Below the pieces are notes generated by a model. That model did not search any database and was not told where the DNA came from. It saw only the letters and a list, made by a program, of their open reading frames with translations. Made by a program: the position numbers and the translations under genes. A DNA stretch of 64,000 bases from Botryococcus braunii (lineage: Eukaryota; Chlorophyta; Trebouxiophyceae): NCBI GenBank assembly GCA_002005505.1, contig KV908413.1, positions 164,848 to 228,847 of the forward strand, given 5' to 3'. Shown here piece by piece: positions 1-18,238 of the stretch. The stretch's first letter is position 1. Every line of letters begins with the position of its first letter.

Positions 1-1784
1 AGGCAATTGGCATATACGCTGGGAGGCTTGATGATTCAGAAGCCCTTCCCCATATATGGTTTGGCTTCAAGCTATTGGGCTGCTTTAAAGCTAGAGCTTT
101 CCTAGTTATGAATGCCCCAAGGGTGTTTCCGGCCTTTCAGTGATGCTGTGGTCTTGCAGGGGGAGATGGTGAAGCAGCCGCTTCAGAAAGTTGGCAAAAA
201 CCCAAAAAGAGCATGTAGCAGAGTTGTATGCAGAAATCACCAGCTGCATGCAGGAATCATTGTAGGTTCACGGGCCGACAACACCCAGGTTTTGTTAAAA
301 AATTCCACTGGGGAATAGAGAGAGCCTGACCTACTCCCTGTTGTGGATGAGGAGGAAGTGTGCGAAATCAACATGTGCAAAGGTTATCCTGAGAATTTAG
401 GGTTCATCTCTGAGATTTTGCATGGGAGGCTTGATTTGCTAGACAAGAACGGTCCCTGTGCCGAAGCTTGAGGAGTATGACACAGATGTAGCTGGGGACT
501 AAACCCACCATATCGATCTGGAGAAAGTTGATGGGCATTACAAAACCCCATTTGTTATTCAATATTTATAATGATCCAAAAGTGCTGCCCAGTGGGGGTC
601 CACTCCGCCTGGATGTTCGATCGTCTGCAGTAACCGGACGCCTGAGAAACCCAACTACCTGGTGAGCTTTAAACATAATAAATCCGGCAAATTCATACAG
701 GTCTGGGCCTTCATCTCCGACAAGATATGCAATTGTTAGTATTGTGAAGGGTTCACCCTTGTTTTGGGTTGTTTACCAGGTGAAATGCTTATTTGTTGCT
801 CTTCTGTGTCAACACCAAGCATCGCTCATTTCGGAAGGCAAGAGCATGTTGACTTTGCCTTCAAGTCTAGAACGATAAGGGGTTGCTCGCCCTGTTGAGC
901 GAACCCCGTTCCTCCTGGGCTGTCAGGGCGTTTCAAACCGCTCATGTGGTCCACGTGCGCCGTACCGCCGAAGTCCGCTATTGGCGGACCGCCAACGAAG
1001 GCATCTGGAATCTGGAATTCCAATCCAGTGGATGTAGGCTGGACTCAGGCGCTCTGATTCCGGGGATCATCCCGTCAACTTGCTGCTAGTGTCCCTTCTG
1101 GGTACCTCCCAGTGCCGCGTGACGTCCCCGCATGGACCCCTATGGGCCCCATCGCTTGCACAGAATGCGCAGGGCCAGCATACTGAGCGGAACATCAGCC
1201 CCATATGCCTGTCTGAAAACGCAATTTCGCAACCAGTGCCTCCTATTGGCTGTGGATAACTTGCGCCACTAGACGGGAAGCCGAGCTTTGACTTCGACTT
1301 GCGTTGTTTGTTGTTGGAATTTTGGCCCGAAACTCAGGACATCTTCACGGGTTCTGTTTTCATCGGAAGCTTTGTAGTATAGGAGAAAAGGGAACTTACT
1401 GGTTTCAACGTGGAGTTGACTGCTATCCGTTGAGGGACCCTGCCGCTTTTTCATGGAGAGCAATCTGCCTTACGAGTAAGCATAAGCACATGCATGGTGA
1501 CAGGAAAATCATATGGAATGTGATCTGAATTTTGATTTTGTGTTGGGGTTACTCGCTGCATACCTTCTCAGTTATCTTCAAAAGCCTTCAGAGTCGGTTG
1601 GTCGTTTAGGTCGTTAGAAGGGTTCATTTTCTCAAATCAAGAGAATTGAAACTTTTTCACGCATGGAGGAACCTATTTGGATATAATAGAGTTTTTCGTT
1701 GATTCAATGCTGTGAAGCATGTGCGATAGGGACTGCAATCGTACCCCATCAATATTTGGTTTCGACAAGGTGCGTCCTCTGCAG
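1..1784. other. Unassigned left flank
   Basis: No convincing exon was found. Open stretches on both strands are short and match no family I recognise. The segment probably holds upstream exons or introns of the CS-domain gene, because the exon at 1785 begins in mid-codon and so needs an upstream partner ending with two bases of a codon. Confidence 0.4.
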
Positions 1785-2462
1785 GTTGATCGATGATGGT
1801 TTGGACGCCACTGTCAAAATGCACGCTCCGTTTGGGGCAGGAAAAGACGACATATCTGTTACAACAAGTGGGGACTCTCTCACTGTGATTGATCGTCGCC
1901 AGACGCAGCCACTCCTGAAGGTGGTCCAGCTGAGATCACCCATAAAGTCAGATGCTACGATTTGGGACATCTCTCCAAACCAGGTATGTCAGTAACTAGG
2001 TGAAATTCCAGTTTGATTCTTGTTGGCACTTGCTTGGTGGTTGTTGAATCCTACCGCGAGTTCGAGGTCATGCAGGACATTGCAAATGTCTGACGCAACT
2101 CACAATGTGAAGAAATGTATGCAATAAAAGGAGGGTGAGGGGTGATGGGGTCGAGGTTAGAGGGCTTGAGGTCACAGGGTGGAGGGTGGTGGTTAAAATT
2201 GTCCACCGTCGCTCCCATATTGATGCAGAGGGGAGGAGGGCAGCAGTAGGGAGAGGGGGAAAGGGCTGCCAGGGCCAAGCACTTCGGAGCCTTTTTGAAG
2301 AGGAAAGCAGCAAAAGCTTGATATTCAGCACACCAGCCAGTGTGACTGAAGAGATCGAAGACGAGGAGGGCTAGGGTGACGTGATAAAGGAGGGTCACAA
2401 CCGCCCCTTCTCCCCGCACACACTCGCACTGGCACTCGCACACGCACAACATAACCCCCCCC

Positions 2463-2540
<78 letters not shown>

Positions 2541-2758
2541 GCGCACACACTCACACAGGCCATGACAGAGTTGAGTGTGTCTTCTTTGGCGTGTTGCCCC
2601 AGGCTCTTTGACTGGGTTCAATTGCTGTGCAGGAGCTGAGTATAAAGCTGCGCAAGTTTGATCCCCTCCCCTGGCCTCGGCTAGAACCAGAGTCTGGCAG
2701 TCCTTCTGCCCCTGAGGACGGCAACAGCCCCGCCAACGCGTTGGAGGCACGCCGTCAG
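1785..2758 (+). CDS. CS-domain (p23/NudC-like) protein, two internal exons
   Basis: Exon 1785-1983 follows the acceptor CTCTGCAG and ends AACCAG before GTATGT. Exon 2633-2758 follows GCTGTGCAG, and the phases are 0/0. Together they encode most of a CS domain: a beta-strand run VKMHAPFGAGKDDISV, the segment GDSLTVIDRR, the conserved turn SDATIWDI, then ELSIKLRK followed by PLPWPRLEPE, which resembles the L-x-K-x-D-P-x-x-W-W element of NudC-like proteins. CS domains typically bind Hsp90 or act as co-chaperones. The N-terminus lies upstream and was not found. After 2758 the frame could either use the donor GTGTCG or read on to a stop at about 2822. If spliced, phase 0 matches the ankyrin exon at 3665, so this may be the amino end of that gene. 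Domain call fairly sure; gene boundaries not. Confidence 0.7.
2464..2556. repeat. (CA)n-(GC)n microsatellite
   Basis: A CA tract passes into a GC tract and back to CA, inside the intron between the two CS exons. Confidence 0.95.
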
Positions 2759-3299
2759 GTGTCGTCCTCACTGCAAAACACCCTCCCCAACTGCTTTCTG
2801 GGTCCTTCCTGGTTCCTTAGTTGAAAGTCTGGGTCGTTTCTTAACCGTCTTAACAGTCTTAACCGTCTTGAGTCTGAGTTGTCCTTCCTGGGGCCTTTCT
2901 TAACAGCCTGGGTCGTTTCTTGACCGTCTTGCCACCAGCGGTTATGCCCCCCCGCCCCCCCCCCCCCCGGGCCCACCAGCGGTCATGAGGCAAGACTTAC
3001 CTGTTGACCTGCGGTGCTGGTGTGGAAAAGTTGTGCATTTATTGACTGAGCATGGGAGGTGGTATATTTCTCAACTGAGCATGCGAGGTGCTATATGTCT
3101 TGACTGAGCATGGGAGGTGGTACAATTTTTTCCCCGAGCGTGGAAGGTGGTGTTATTCTTGACAGGGCCAGCAAGCAGCATGTGTGCTTCCTGTCCTGTC
3201 TTTTTGCCTCCTTCCTCTCGCCCCCTTTCAACTTTGCCTCCCTCTCTTGAGCACGTGGATGTGTCTTTCCGTGCCTGCATCAACCTCCCTTGGCCGACT

Positions 3300-3475
3300 C
3301 GTGCGTCCCCTGGGTGACTCTCTCTTCCCTGGGCAGCTCTTCCTTCCCTGGGTGGCTCTTTCTCCCCTGGGCGACTCCTCCTCCCCTGGGTGACTCTTCG
3401 TCACCTGGGGGACTCATTCTTCCCTGGGTGGCTCTTCTTTCTGAGGATGATCCTTCCTTCCCTGGGTTGCTCCCT
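3300..3475. repeat. Degenerate ~20-bp tandem repeat
   Basis: About eight imperfect copies of a unit like TTCCCTGGGTGGCTCTTCC. It lies between the CS exons and the first ankyrin exon. Confidence 0.8.
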
Positions 3476-3631
3476 AGAAGCTCGATCCCCTCTACCTTAA
3501 CAGAACCTTTCTTTTCCCGCTCCCTTGCGGGGGAACCTTCCCTCCCCCCCCGCCTCTCTTTTGGGAGGAGCTAATGCTAGAGGGTTGGGGACCTGCCTCC
3601 CACATCTTCCAGACATATGTGACCGGCGGCG

Positions 3632-9492
<5,861 letters not shown>

Positions 9493-10149
9493 CCCGCCTG
9501 AAAACATAATCTATTGGACCAGGTTAAAAAAAAAAAAAAAGAAGTGTCGAGTCTGCATGACCCGGCGCACACGGGGAAATGAGTTCTTGCTGGCCCTCGG
9601 GATGTATTGATCGTTTGCCCATGTTTGCAACGAAACATCGCATAGCCCATGCTGCTGCATAAAATTAGCCCGCCTGAAAGCAGAATCTATTGGACCAGTC
9701 TTGGTGGCCCGCAGGATGTGTTGATCGTGTGGCTACCGTTGTTCCGGGTTTCGATGTGGGCACCCGCCAAACCAAGAGCGCTCCCTCGACCAGTAGGGGA
9801 TTAAACTTTTTGTGAAATGCGAGAATCAAGTTTGCTTGCGACAGTAGCCCCTGCATCTACCGCAAAGCGGCTGCAACGGAGGCAAAGCTATGGAACGGTC
9901 ATGCTGGGAAGTCTTGCTGGCCTGCGAATGCAAATGCTTGACAGCGACAAGTGTTCCAGGGCATGAAAGGAGGTGTTCCCGCTATTGTGGTGGGGCTGAT
10001 TCTCAGAGCCTGCAAGTGTGCAGGTACCTCTAGAGCTTGTGTGTGAAGCATGTATATGGAAACTGTGAATGGCATTTGCACATAAGTCGCTGGCAGAAGT
10101 TCAAGAGCTTCCTGGCGAAACTTTTGGCGAATGGCCATAGCATGACAAT

Positions 10150-10545
10150 TAGGGCCAATGCTCAGTAGCGTGGCAGTATACTACTAGTTACGTAACGGCG
10201 GATCCGCAAAAGCCTGGCATTGAGGGCCAATGCGTGTTGAGGGGTAGTAAGGGCGAATACTCGATACCATGGCATTAAGGGTCAATGCGTGTTGAGGGCT
10301 AATGCGCAATAGCATGGCATTAAGGGCCATTCCGTCTTACGGGCTAATGCGTGATAGCAAGGGCATTGAGTATGCGCATACTCAATGCCACGCATGCGGG
10401 TCAATGAGCGATAGCTTGGCATGAAGGGTCAATGTGCATAAGCGTGGCCTTAAAGGCAATGAGCGATAGCTTGGCATGAAGGGTCAATGTGCATAAGCGT
10501 GGCCTTAAGGGCCAAGATGCCTGATAGCACGGCGTTAAGGGCTAA
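10150..10545. repeat. Degenerate minisatellite with 28-bp perfect palindrome
   Basis: Imperfect units built from GGCATTAAGGGCCAATGCG and GGGCTAATGCG. A 53-bp unit beginning GGCAATGAGCGATAGC is repeated almost exactly at the end. At 10362-10389 the sequence is its own reverse complement over 28 bp with no spacer, centred on TGCGCA. Confidence 0.8.
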
Positions 10546-12235
10546 GCAAGCTTGGGACTGCACTTTAGAAGCGTCCAGCTGGCGTTCAAGGTCGGGTTTG
10601 CTGCTCCCCTCCCCAAAAGGGGGCTGCTCTTGTTGAGGAACGAGAAGAATGGAAATGATAAAGGAACCCCTCTCTCTTTGAGATCGGACAATAGCGTCCT
10701 AGGTCTAGTTGTGGTGCACTTTGTTTGTTGCTGGCTAGTGTGATGTAGAGAAGCTTGAGTACACAGAACTGTGTGACTTTGTGACGGTTGACTAAAAACT
10801 TAACACTCGTGTTGTGAAATAGGGCCTTTCTTGTTCGTGTCTTCTTTTTTTGCATCCGCATTAGCTTGCTTAGCGTTGCAATATTAATGCCCGACGCTTG
10901 TTTATTTGTCCTACTCTGGGCCATTGGGGATTCCAGAAAAACAATCGCCCAATGGACCGTCTTTTTGAAATGAGAGAAGTCTTTTTGAGACATCCCCCGT
11001 TCTCCCTGTTGGGGTCCTCTTTTGATACCTACCCCCTGACAGCTTCAAATATCACACAATAGGATGGAAGTAGTTGTTCTCTTCTCTGAAGTTGACTACA
11101 CACCATAGGCGAGTAAAGGCAGTACCTATTTTCATTGTTATTAAACACGTGGAGCTGCCATTGTCGAAGCTACACTTGCTACAGCAAGTGCACGTTGCTG
11201 CATGACGAGATCTACAGGAAGCCTTGTGAATTGGTTTTGGTTTTTTGTTTTGAAAAGAGCTCGTTTTACTAGTATACTCGAGGTGTACAGGTGTTGCCTT
11301 CCCATCGTAAGAAGAATTCCTTCGAAGGGTTATCTGCAACTTGTCAGACGCACATGTATAGCACTGAAATATCAAATCAAACATCTGTTGAGGGGCCCAT
11401 TCCTTGCCTTGTTGTAGGAGGCCTGCCGTCCCCACGTGTGGGGCTCGTGCACGAGCCCAACACATGGGCACTGCAGGTCAGAGAGCTAGTTAGTTCAAGG
11501 GAAGGGGTGAGAAGGTTGGTGTAGGTTCCCGGAAGACGGTAATTTAGGGAGTAAAGGCTCGGTGAAGGACGAACTAGCAGATTGAACGAATGAGAATTAC
11601 AGACGAACAGCACAACACGTCGCCGTGCAGGCTGAATCAATCCACAAGAGCGATGGGCTGTCTACCAGGCCTTCTGCTAGTGCGGATGCCTCGCGAAGAA
11701 TCCTGGCTGCAGAACTCAAAACCGACTTGAAACCTCCGGTTTGTCTCATGGTCTTCACTTTCATTGCAACCGACTCATAAATTTAAAGCAGGGGAGCAGA
11801 GGGATTTATGAATCTAATTAGCGTCACAGCTGTAACCTGTTCAAAAGGATGTAAGAAGCTAATTAGCTCCTCACGTATGATGTAGAAAGCTGATAGGCGT
11901 TACGTAGGGTATACCACTGTAACCTGTTCACGTATGGACGTGCAGTGGTACCTCTATTGGAGATGGGTTACCACAGTTGTTCGCGCAGACATTGACGTTG
12001 AGGCTATTTAGAGATTCAAATTTGAAGCATGTGAAAAGCGGGCTACTGACGCGCTCCTCAGCTTTAACCCAAGAGAATGGGGATGGGGATGTACATTCAC
12101 ACTTCTCGCTCTTCCATCAATGGAAGAGCAAGAAGAAAGGGACGAGAAGATGGAATATTCTCTCTCAGCCAGTCGTTTTTCCACTTCAGTCCTCCCCACA
12201 ATGCCCCTATCCCGCTTCCTCCGTCTTACCTGTGT

Positions 12236-12236
<1 letters not shown>
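10546..12236. other. Intergenic, no gene seen
   Basis: Only short unsupported reading frames. It holds a 38-bp near-perfect inverted repeat at 11431-11468 (17-bp arms with two mismatches; the inner 18 bp GGGCTCGTGCACGAGCCC is a perfect palindrome). Confidence 0.5.
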
Positions 12237-12304
<68 letters not shown>

Positions 12305-12314
12305 GTGTGTGTGG

Positions 12315-12388
<74 letters not shown>

Positions 12389-12469
12389 ATGCGTGTGCGT
12401 GCGTGCGTGCGTGTGTGTATGTGTGTGTAGTTGTGTGTGTGTGTGTGCGTGCGTGCGCGTGTGTGTGTG
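12237..12469. repeat. (GT)n array, retrotransposon target
   Basis: A long interrupted GT microsatellite; it resumes at 18500 on the other side of the element. The chromovirus inserted within it. Confidence 0.95.
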
Positions 12470-12730
12470 TGTAGACTATAGCTTAGCGGAAGAGGTTTAG
12501 AAGGAGACAGTGAGACGTTCGTGGTGTGCAACAAAAGAGTGTTACATGATTGATTCGCAAGCGTACTCTTAAACCCAGGGTGGATTGAATTATATCGTAC
12601 TGCCACAGACGCGTGATCGGGCAACCGAGCGAAGTACCTGAGCGAGGTTGTACTGCGAACTAGATCACAAGGCAAGTCATGCACTATGCCAAGGACCCTA
12701 CTAGAGCATTATACCCTAGGAAATGCTACA
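12470..12730 (-). repeat. 3' LTR (261 bp)
   Basis: Base for base the same as 18239-18499 by eye; TG...CA ends. Confidence 0.96.
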
Positions 12731-12743
12731 TGCCCTCCCCCTT
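12731..12743 (-). other. Polypurine tract
   Basis: On the minus strand AAGGGGGAGGGCA directly abuts the 3' LTR, the expected position for plus-strand priming. Confidence 0.8.
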
Positions 12744-13488
12744 GGCATAAGCTATGAGATGATGTTTATGGCAATTGGGGCCACAAACGTAAGACAGGAG
12801 TATCACGAACCCTGCTTACTGTAACTATAGACAATCACACCTCCTATAGTTACTACATAACGCAAGTTAGAGGATGAAATCCACAAGCAAGTTTAGCACG
12901 ACACAGACGAGGGACTCATCTGCTCAATGCTCGAATACCTTAACATTCTAAGGACTATCGTCTGCAAGGCGGATCCTCTAACTTAGGGGACGAACTCCCT
13001 AGACAGCACTCACACCAGTGATGAAACAATAAGGTTGAGTCATTAGACTAGCACTTGTCCAAACCTTAGGTCCAGTTACCCTGCTACGCAGTGCAACCTT
13101 CGCTTGAGGTGGTTTTCCAACAACGGGCATAAGGCATATTGTCTAGAGCAGCAAGCTAGACACACTAACTGCCACATGTTGTATCTCATGGGTAAGATAC
13201 CAAAGCAAGTTATTCAAGCACGGAACTACAATTTGCAGCTACACTGCAACAGCAAGTGCATCACAAAGTGGAGCCGTGGGTCAAGGAAACATAACCCATG
13301 CAAAACATATAACCAAGAGACATGCATGCAAATCCCCAATCACGAATCCCCCTCCCAGACCCTTCCACCCTCCCTCCCTCCCAAACCCAAGCTGGCTGGC
13401 ATTGAAGCTCCAAGGGTCATCAGCCGCAAGTGGCTGGAAAAGGCTCAAGCCGCAAATGGCTTAATCAAGGGATGCCCGCAAGTGGGAC

Positions 13489-13869
13489 TTAGGAGAAGAC
13501 AGGGGCAGCTGCCACGTCATCAGCCAGATGGCGAACATGGGCAAGAGGCTCCCAAGTATTCTCAGTCTCATCGTAGCCTTTCCATTTGACTAAGTAGCGC
13601 CAAGACTTTCCAACTCTCTTCTTAGCTATGATGGCCTCCACTTCGTACACGCCGCCACGCCTGTCTGCATACAAAGGAGGTGGTGAAGTAACGGTCACTG
13701 GTACAGATGAAGATACATATGGCTTCAACTGGGAAACATGAAATACAGGATGAATGTTAACAGTCTCAGGCAACACAAGCCTAAAAGCTCGAGAACCAAC
13801 TGCTGCAGCAATCACAAAGGGCCCAAAATACTTAGCTGATAACTTGGACGAGAGCCCAGGTTCAAGCTA
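13489..13869 (-). pseudogene. Integrase C-terminus with chromodomain
   Basis: Open at 13489-13815; the same frame continues upstream to an in-frame TAG at 13867-13869. It encodes the integrase tail (VFHVSQLKPY) and a chromodomain with the aromatic and acidic core WRYLVKWKGYDETENTWEP. In chromoviruses this module targets integration to marked chromatin. The TAG sits where the family has KNL, so this part is cut off from the rest of pol. Confidence 0.9.
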
Positions 13870-13972
13870 GTTCTTCCTCGCAGCCAGCAAGACCTGGTCC
13901 CCCACCTTAAAAGGATGGTCCCGTCTCTTCTTATCCGCGTAAGTCTTCTGCCGTTGCTGTGCAGAGGCAAGG

Positions 13973-16669
13973 TTAGATTTGGCACTCTTTAAGGCAGTCT
14001 AATATATTCATAAAGGCCTGCCAAAAATGGCTAGTGAACCTAGGATCTCTATCACTCACAATTGAGGTAGGCATTCCAAATCTCACAAAGACCCTGTCAA
14101 TAAATAGTTGTGCAAGCTGGGGTGCAGTGATAGTTTTATTGCATGCAGCCAATACACACAACTTAGAAAACCTATCAACAAATACCACAATAGAATCAAA
14201 CCCACAACAGACAGGTAAATCAGTCACTAAGTCCAGGGAAACGCTCTGCCAAGGTCCATCCGGAATAGGTAGTGGCTGGAGCAGTCCATAAGGTACAGTT
14301 CCCGTCCCTTTAGTGCGCTGGCAGGTGTCACAAGACCTGCAAAAGTCCCTGACTGACGAGTTGAGCCGTGGCCACCAAAAGTTCCTGCAAACTAAGTCAT
14401 GCATCTTGTTAATCCCAAGATGTCCAGAAAAGGGGGTGGAATGACACTCTCTCAATACCTTCTCTCTCATTGCATCAGGGACAAATACTCGACCTGACTG
14501 CACAGAATAAGGTATAGTGTCTCTCATCACCAAAACACCTTCTTCCACCAGTTTAGTAACTGTGGGGTCATTAGTACACAGCAAAGCAATTTCTGGTAGG
14601 AGGGACGAGACAGAAACAGAGGAGACATGCATTACTGCTAAATCAACACGCCTGGATAAAGCATCTGCAACAACGTTGTCAGTCCCTTTAACATATTTGA
14701 TGTCAGGCATGAACCTCATGATCTCAGTAAGCCAACGTTCTTGTCTACTAGTCCTAACAGGAGCAGTAAGTAAATACTTAAGTGCTTGCTGGTCAGTGTG
14801 CACAGTAAACTTAGCCCCTAGCAACAAATGCTTCCACTTCAGTAATGCATGTACCAGGGCAAGCAATTCTCTATCATAGGGTGCTAACTTCCTTTCAGGG
14901 GGTTGGAATTTCCTGGATTCGAAGGCCACGGGCTGCAGTCCCTTCCCTTGATCCTGCTGTAGTACAGCTCCAACAGCAAATCCTGAGGCGTCTACATGTA
15001 CAACAAAAGGTTTGTCTAAATCAGGCATCAACAGGCAAGGAGGAGTAGAAACAAGATCTTTCAGTGCAACAAAGGCTTCCCTCTGGGGTCCCTCCCAGGT
15101 CCAAGGCATATCCTTCTTAAGCAACTCAGTCATAGGATAAGCAACATCTGCAAAATGGTCAATAAAAGTGTCATAATATTGTGTCAACCCAAGGAACCCT
15201 CTCAACTGTGACACATTACAAGGAGTGGGCCAATCCTGAATGGCAGCAACCTTCCTAGGATCCACCTTGATCCCATCCGGTGTCAACAGGTGCCCAAGGT
15301 ATTCCACCTGCTTGGCAGCAAATTCACACTTAGACCTTTTACAATAAAATTTATGTTCCCGTAACACTGACAAGACAGTTCTTAGATGCTCCATATGTTC
15401 TGCAACAGATTTAAAATAAATGAGGATATCGTCTAGGTACACTAGCACAAATCTGTCAAGAAAGGGAGCCAAGACAGAGTTCATTACAGCCTGAAAGGTG
15501 GCAGGAGCATTAGTCAACCCAAAAGGCATCACAGTAAATTCATAATGACCATAACGAGTTTTAAATGCAGTCTTTTCTATACTGTCTTCATGCATACGTA
15601 TCTGATGATACCCAGAAGCCAGATCAAGTTTAGAAAAGATACAACTGCCATGAAGTTGTTCAAACATCTCATCAATTCTAGGCAATGGGTGCCGGTTCCT
15701 AACAGTAATCCTATTCAAGGCTCTATAGTCAATGCACAAACGCCAGCCACCATCTTTCTTTGGGACAAATAAGATAGGTGCACCAAAAGGGGATGTTGAT
15801 GGGCGGATGAAGCCTCGCTCCAGGAGCTCTTGTAACTGCGCACGAAGTTCAGCCAGCTGAGCTCCGGACAGTGGGTAAATACGAGAGACTGGAGGAGTTG
15901 CCTCCGGCTCCAATCTGATATGGTGGTCTCCAGCACGAGTAGGGGGTAGGCCTTCAGGAAGTCCAGATAAAACATCTTGAAACTCCTGCAAAAGCTCCTC
16001 CAACTCTGGCACATTATATGCATCAGTATCTGGACTGTCAGTCACTGCATTTAATTGAACAACATAGATTGATTCACCCAACTTCACCATCTCTTCTACT
16101 TCCATAGAAGAAACCACATATTCTGGCATGCCTGACCTCTGACACCCCAAAAGTACATGTGTTTGATCAGCATGAACCAAGGACACAGCATTCAATTTCC
16201 AATTTACAACTGGGTTAAAAGCAGTAAGCCAAGGTTTGCCCAAGACAAGATCATAATAAGTCAACTCAGTAGGGAGGCAGGTGACTCTAAAACCCAATGT
16301 CCCAACAGTCAGGTCAGTTGACACACTATGTCCTACCATAGATGTTCTGCCATCAGCTACTCTCACAGTAACATGTGAACTCATAGATTCAGTGGGAAGG
16401 GCAAGCTCATGCACAAGTTTATCATCAATAAAATTTGCAGAAGCTCCACTGTCTAACAAAATCCTGACAGTCCTACCAGCAAGAGTTCCCTCAAACTCAA
16501 TACAAGTACCAGAAAGATCAAGACCATCCACAATGTGTCTACTGTCAAGCTGAACAAAAGAGTCAAAACAGGTTGCAGGCAGTGGCTTCTTCTTCTCACC
16601 GAGACAGCCAGACTGTACCAAACAACTAACAAGGGCAAGCCTGTATGGGAATTGCAATGGGGTGTGCAC
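13973..16669 (-). pseudogene. Pol polyprotein: protease, RT, RNase H, truncated integrase
   Basis: 898 codons. Protease active site LLDSGASANFID; reverse transcriptase with LDLASGYHQIR and the catalytic YLDD; RNase H with VHVDASGFAVGAVL and HTDQQAL; integrase zinc finger (H...H...CDTCQ) and the first two catalytic Asp residues (SLDLVTDLP, SDRDPRF). Right after NILD the frame jumps to a sequence that belongs after the integrase core, then stops. The block with the third catalytic residue (Glu) is deleted, and the next in-family residues are in another frame. RT and RNase H look intact. Confidence 0.95.
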
Positions 16670-17200
16670 ATAGTGGTGGAAGATAAACCCAATGCAGCCA
16701 AAACAGAAGCCGAGAGTAGTACATCATGAGACTGTTGTTGTGTAGTCCCTTCCAGCACCTGTTCACAGTGGCTCAGGCAAGAGAGCACAGTCAATCTAGT
16801 ACCTGGCAGTAGCTGTGACACAAGCTGGCTGACAGAATCCTCTCTATCACTACTATCAACAAACAAAACAACATGAGCATCACTATCAATAAGGTGAGGA
16901 GCTGCATCTCTCTTAAACATGCTCTCAGGACTGATCAGGTCACTGGCAGAGGGGGATGTCTGAAACTCTCTACACAAACCATGCCCACCTACAATATGGG
17001 TCATGAAATTATGGTAACAACTGTGGAAATAATTCTGCAGATGACCAAGCTCATACAAAACAGGAATACCATACTGGGGCTCTGAACAGTTGGCTGGCAT
17101 CATAAACAGGACTCACACTGCTGTTTTACCAAAGAAGACCAACAAATCAAGTAGTACTTGACTTGCGCTTGGGTTGTCTGAGCTCTGGATGCAATTTCCA

Positions 17201-18182
17201 GCAACGCTCTGCTGCGTGTCCTGCCTTGCCACAATGTGCGCAGGGCTGCGCAGAAGTTTTTGTCGGGCCTGGTGACTTGGAGTCAGGGGAGTACTTTGGA
17301 GCAGGGTTCACAGGCTAAGACGGTCCTGGGAGGTCTGATATTGTCACAGCATGCTTGAAGCAGTCTTCCAAGGTCTGGGGATACTGTAGGGAGATGCTTT
17401 TCTGAAGATCAGCCCTGCAGCCAGCCAAAAATAAGTGACACAAAGTCTCTTCTGCAAATGCCTTTGGAACCTTTGACCTCAATGCATTAAATGTTGCAAT
17501 ATAGCTTCGCATGTCAGTCTTTCCCTGTGAGAGACTCAGCAACTGCTCTAAATGCCTCTTATGCAGCTCTACAGGCCTAAAAGCAGCAGTAAGTGCAGTC
17601 ACAAAAGCTTCCCACGTCCCATAAGCAGCAAGACTCCCTGAAGCAATTAACTTAAACTGCCCAGTCCACCAATCCAACGCTAGAACGTCGTAGCCACCTC
17701 CACCGAGCGGATGCCAAGCCTACATCGTAGGTCCCCAAACACATTTCAGTCTGCATAAGCCATGGATCCAACTTCATTGGATCTCCCTCGAATACAGATG
17801 GGTATGGCAACTTGAGCGAGGGCTTCCCTGAACCTGACGAGGCTGTAGCCGATGCCGGAATCGCCGTTGGTATGGGCTGCGGCACGACCACAGATGCAGG
17901 TTGCGCGAGAGAGCACTGAATTAACATCTCAAGTCCCTTTGAAATGCTCTGAGCGGTATCAACTGGAGGGGAATGCGACGGAACACTAGATCCTAATGCA
18001 ACGGCTCCTTCGAGCAGGGCACCGATATCTACCACACGCCTAAGCATACAACGAAGATCTACCCATGAACGATCTACATATACATAAGCAAGAAGATCTA
18101 TGGATGGCTCTGGCTCTGCGATGCCAGGACTCGGTGCACGGACCCTCGAACTCGAACAAGGATGCCGAGACATCACAATCAC
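17201..18182 (-). pseudogene. Gag, frameshifted, with CCHC zinc knuckle
   Basis: Two overlapping pieces in different frames (17652-18182 and 17315-17677) encode a retrotransposon Gag capsid region (TGQFKLIASGSLAAYGTW, then FRPVELHKRHLEQL). The frame breaks around 17680-17700, and the bridging frame also hits a TAG there. A further in-frame TAG at 17315-17317 separates capsid from a CX2CX4HX4C knuckle (CAHCGKAGHAAERC, 17201-17242). Gag would normally package the element RNA; this copy cannot make a full-length one. Confidence 0.85.
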
Positions 18183-18220
18183 GAAAGAAACGCACCACGA
18201 ACGAACGACAAGGAACTAAT

Positions 18221-18237
18221 CCTTGTCGCCGATACCA
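18221..18237 (-). other. Primer-binding site
   Basis: One base after the 5' LTR the minus strand reads TGGTATCGGCGACAAGG. The first seven bases match the common plant initiator-Met primer site, the rest does not; the tRNA is therefore uncertain. Confidence 0.65.
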
Positions 18238-18238
18238 C

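Noticed and set aside
330..560. Coding-like plus-strand stretch with VVDEEEVCEI
   Set aside because: Interrupted by stops and frame changes within 200 bp; no family recognised.
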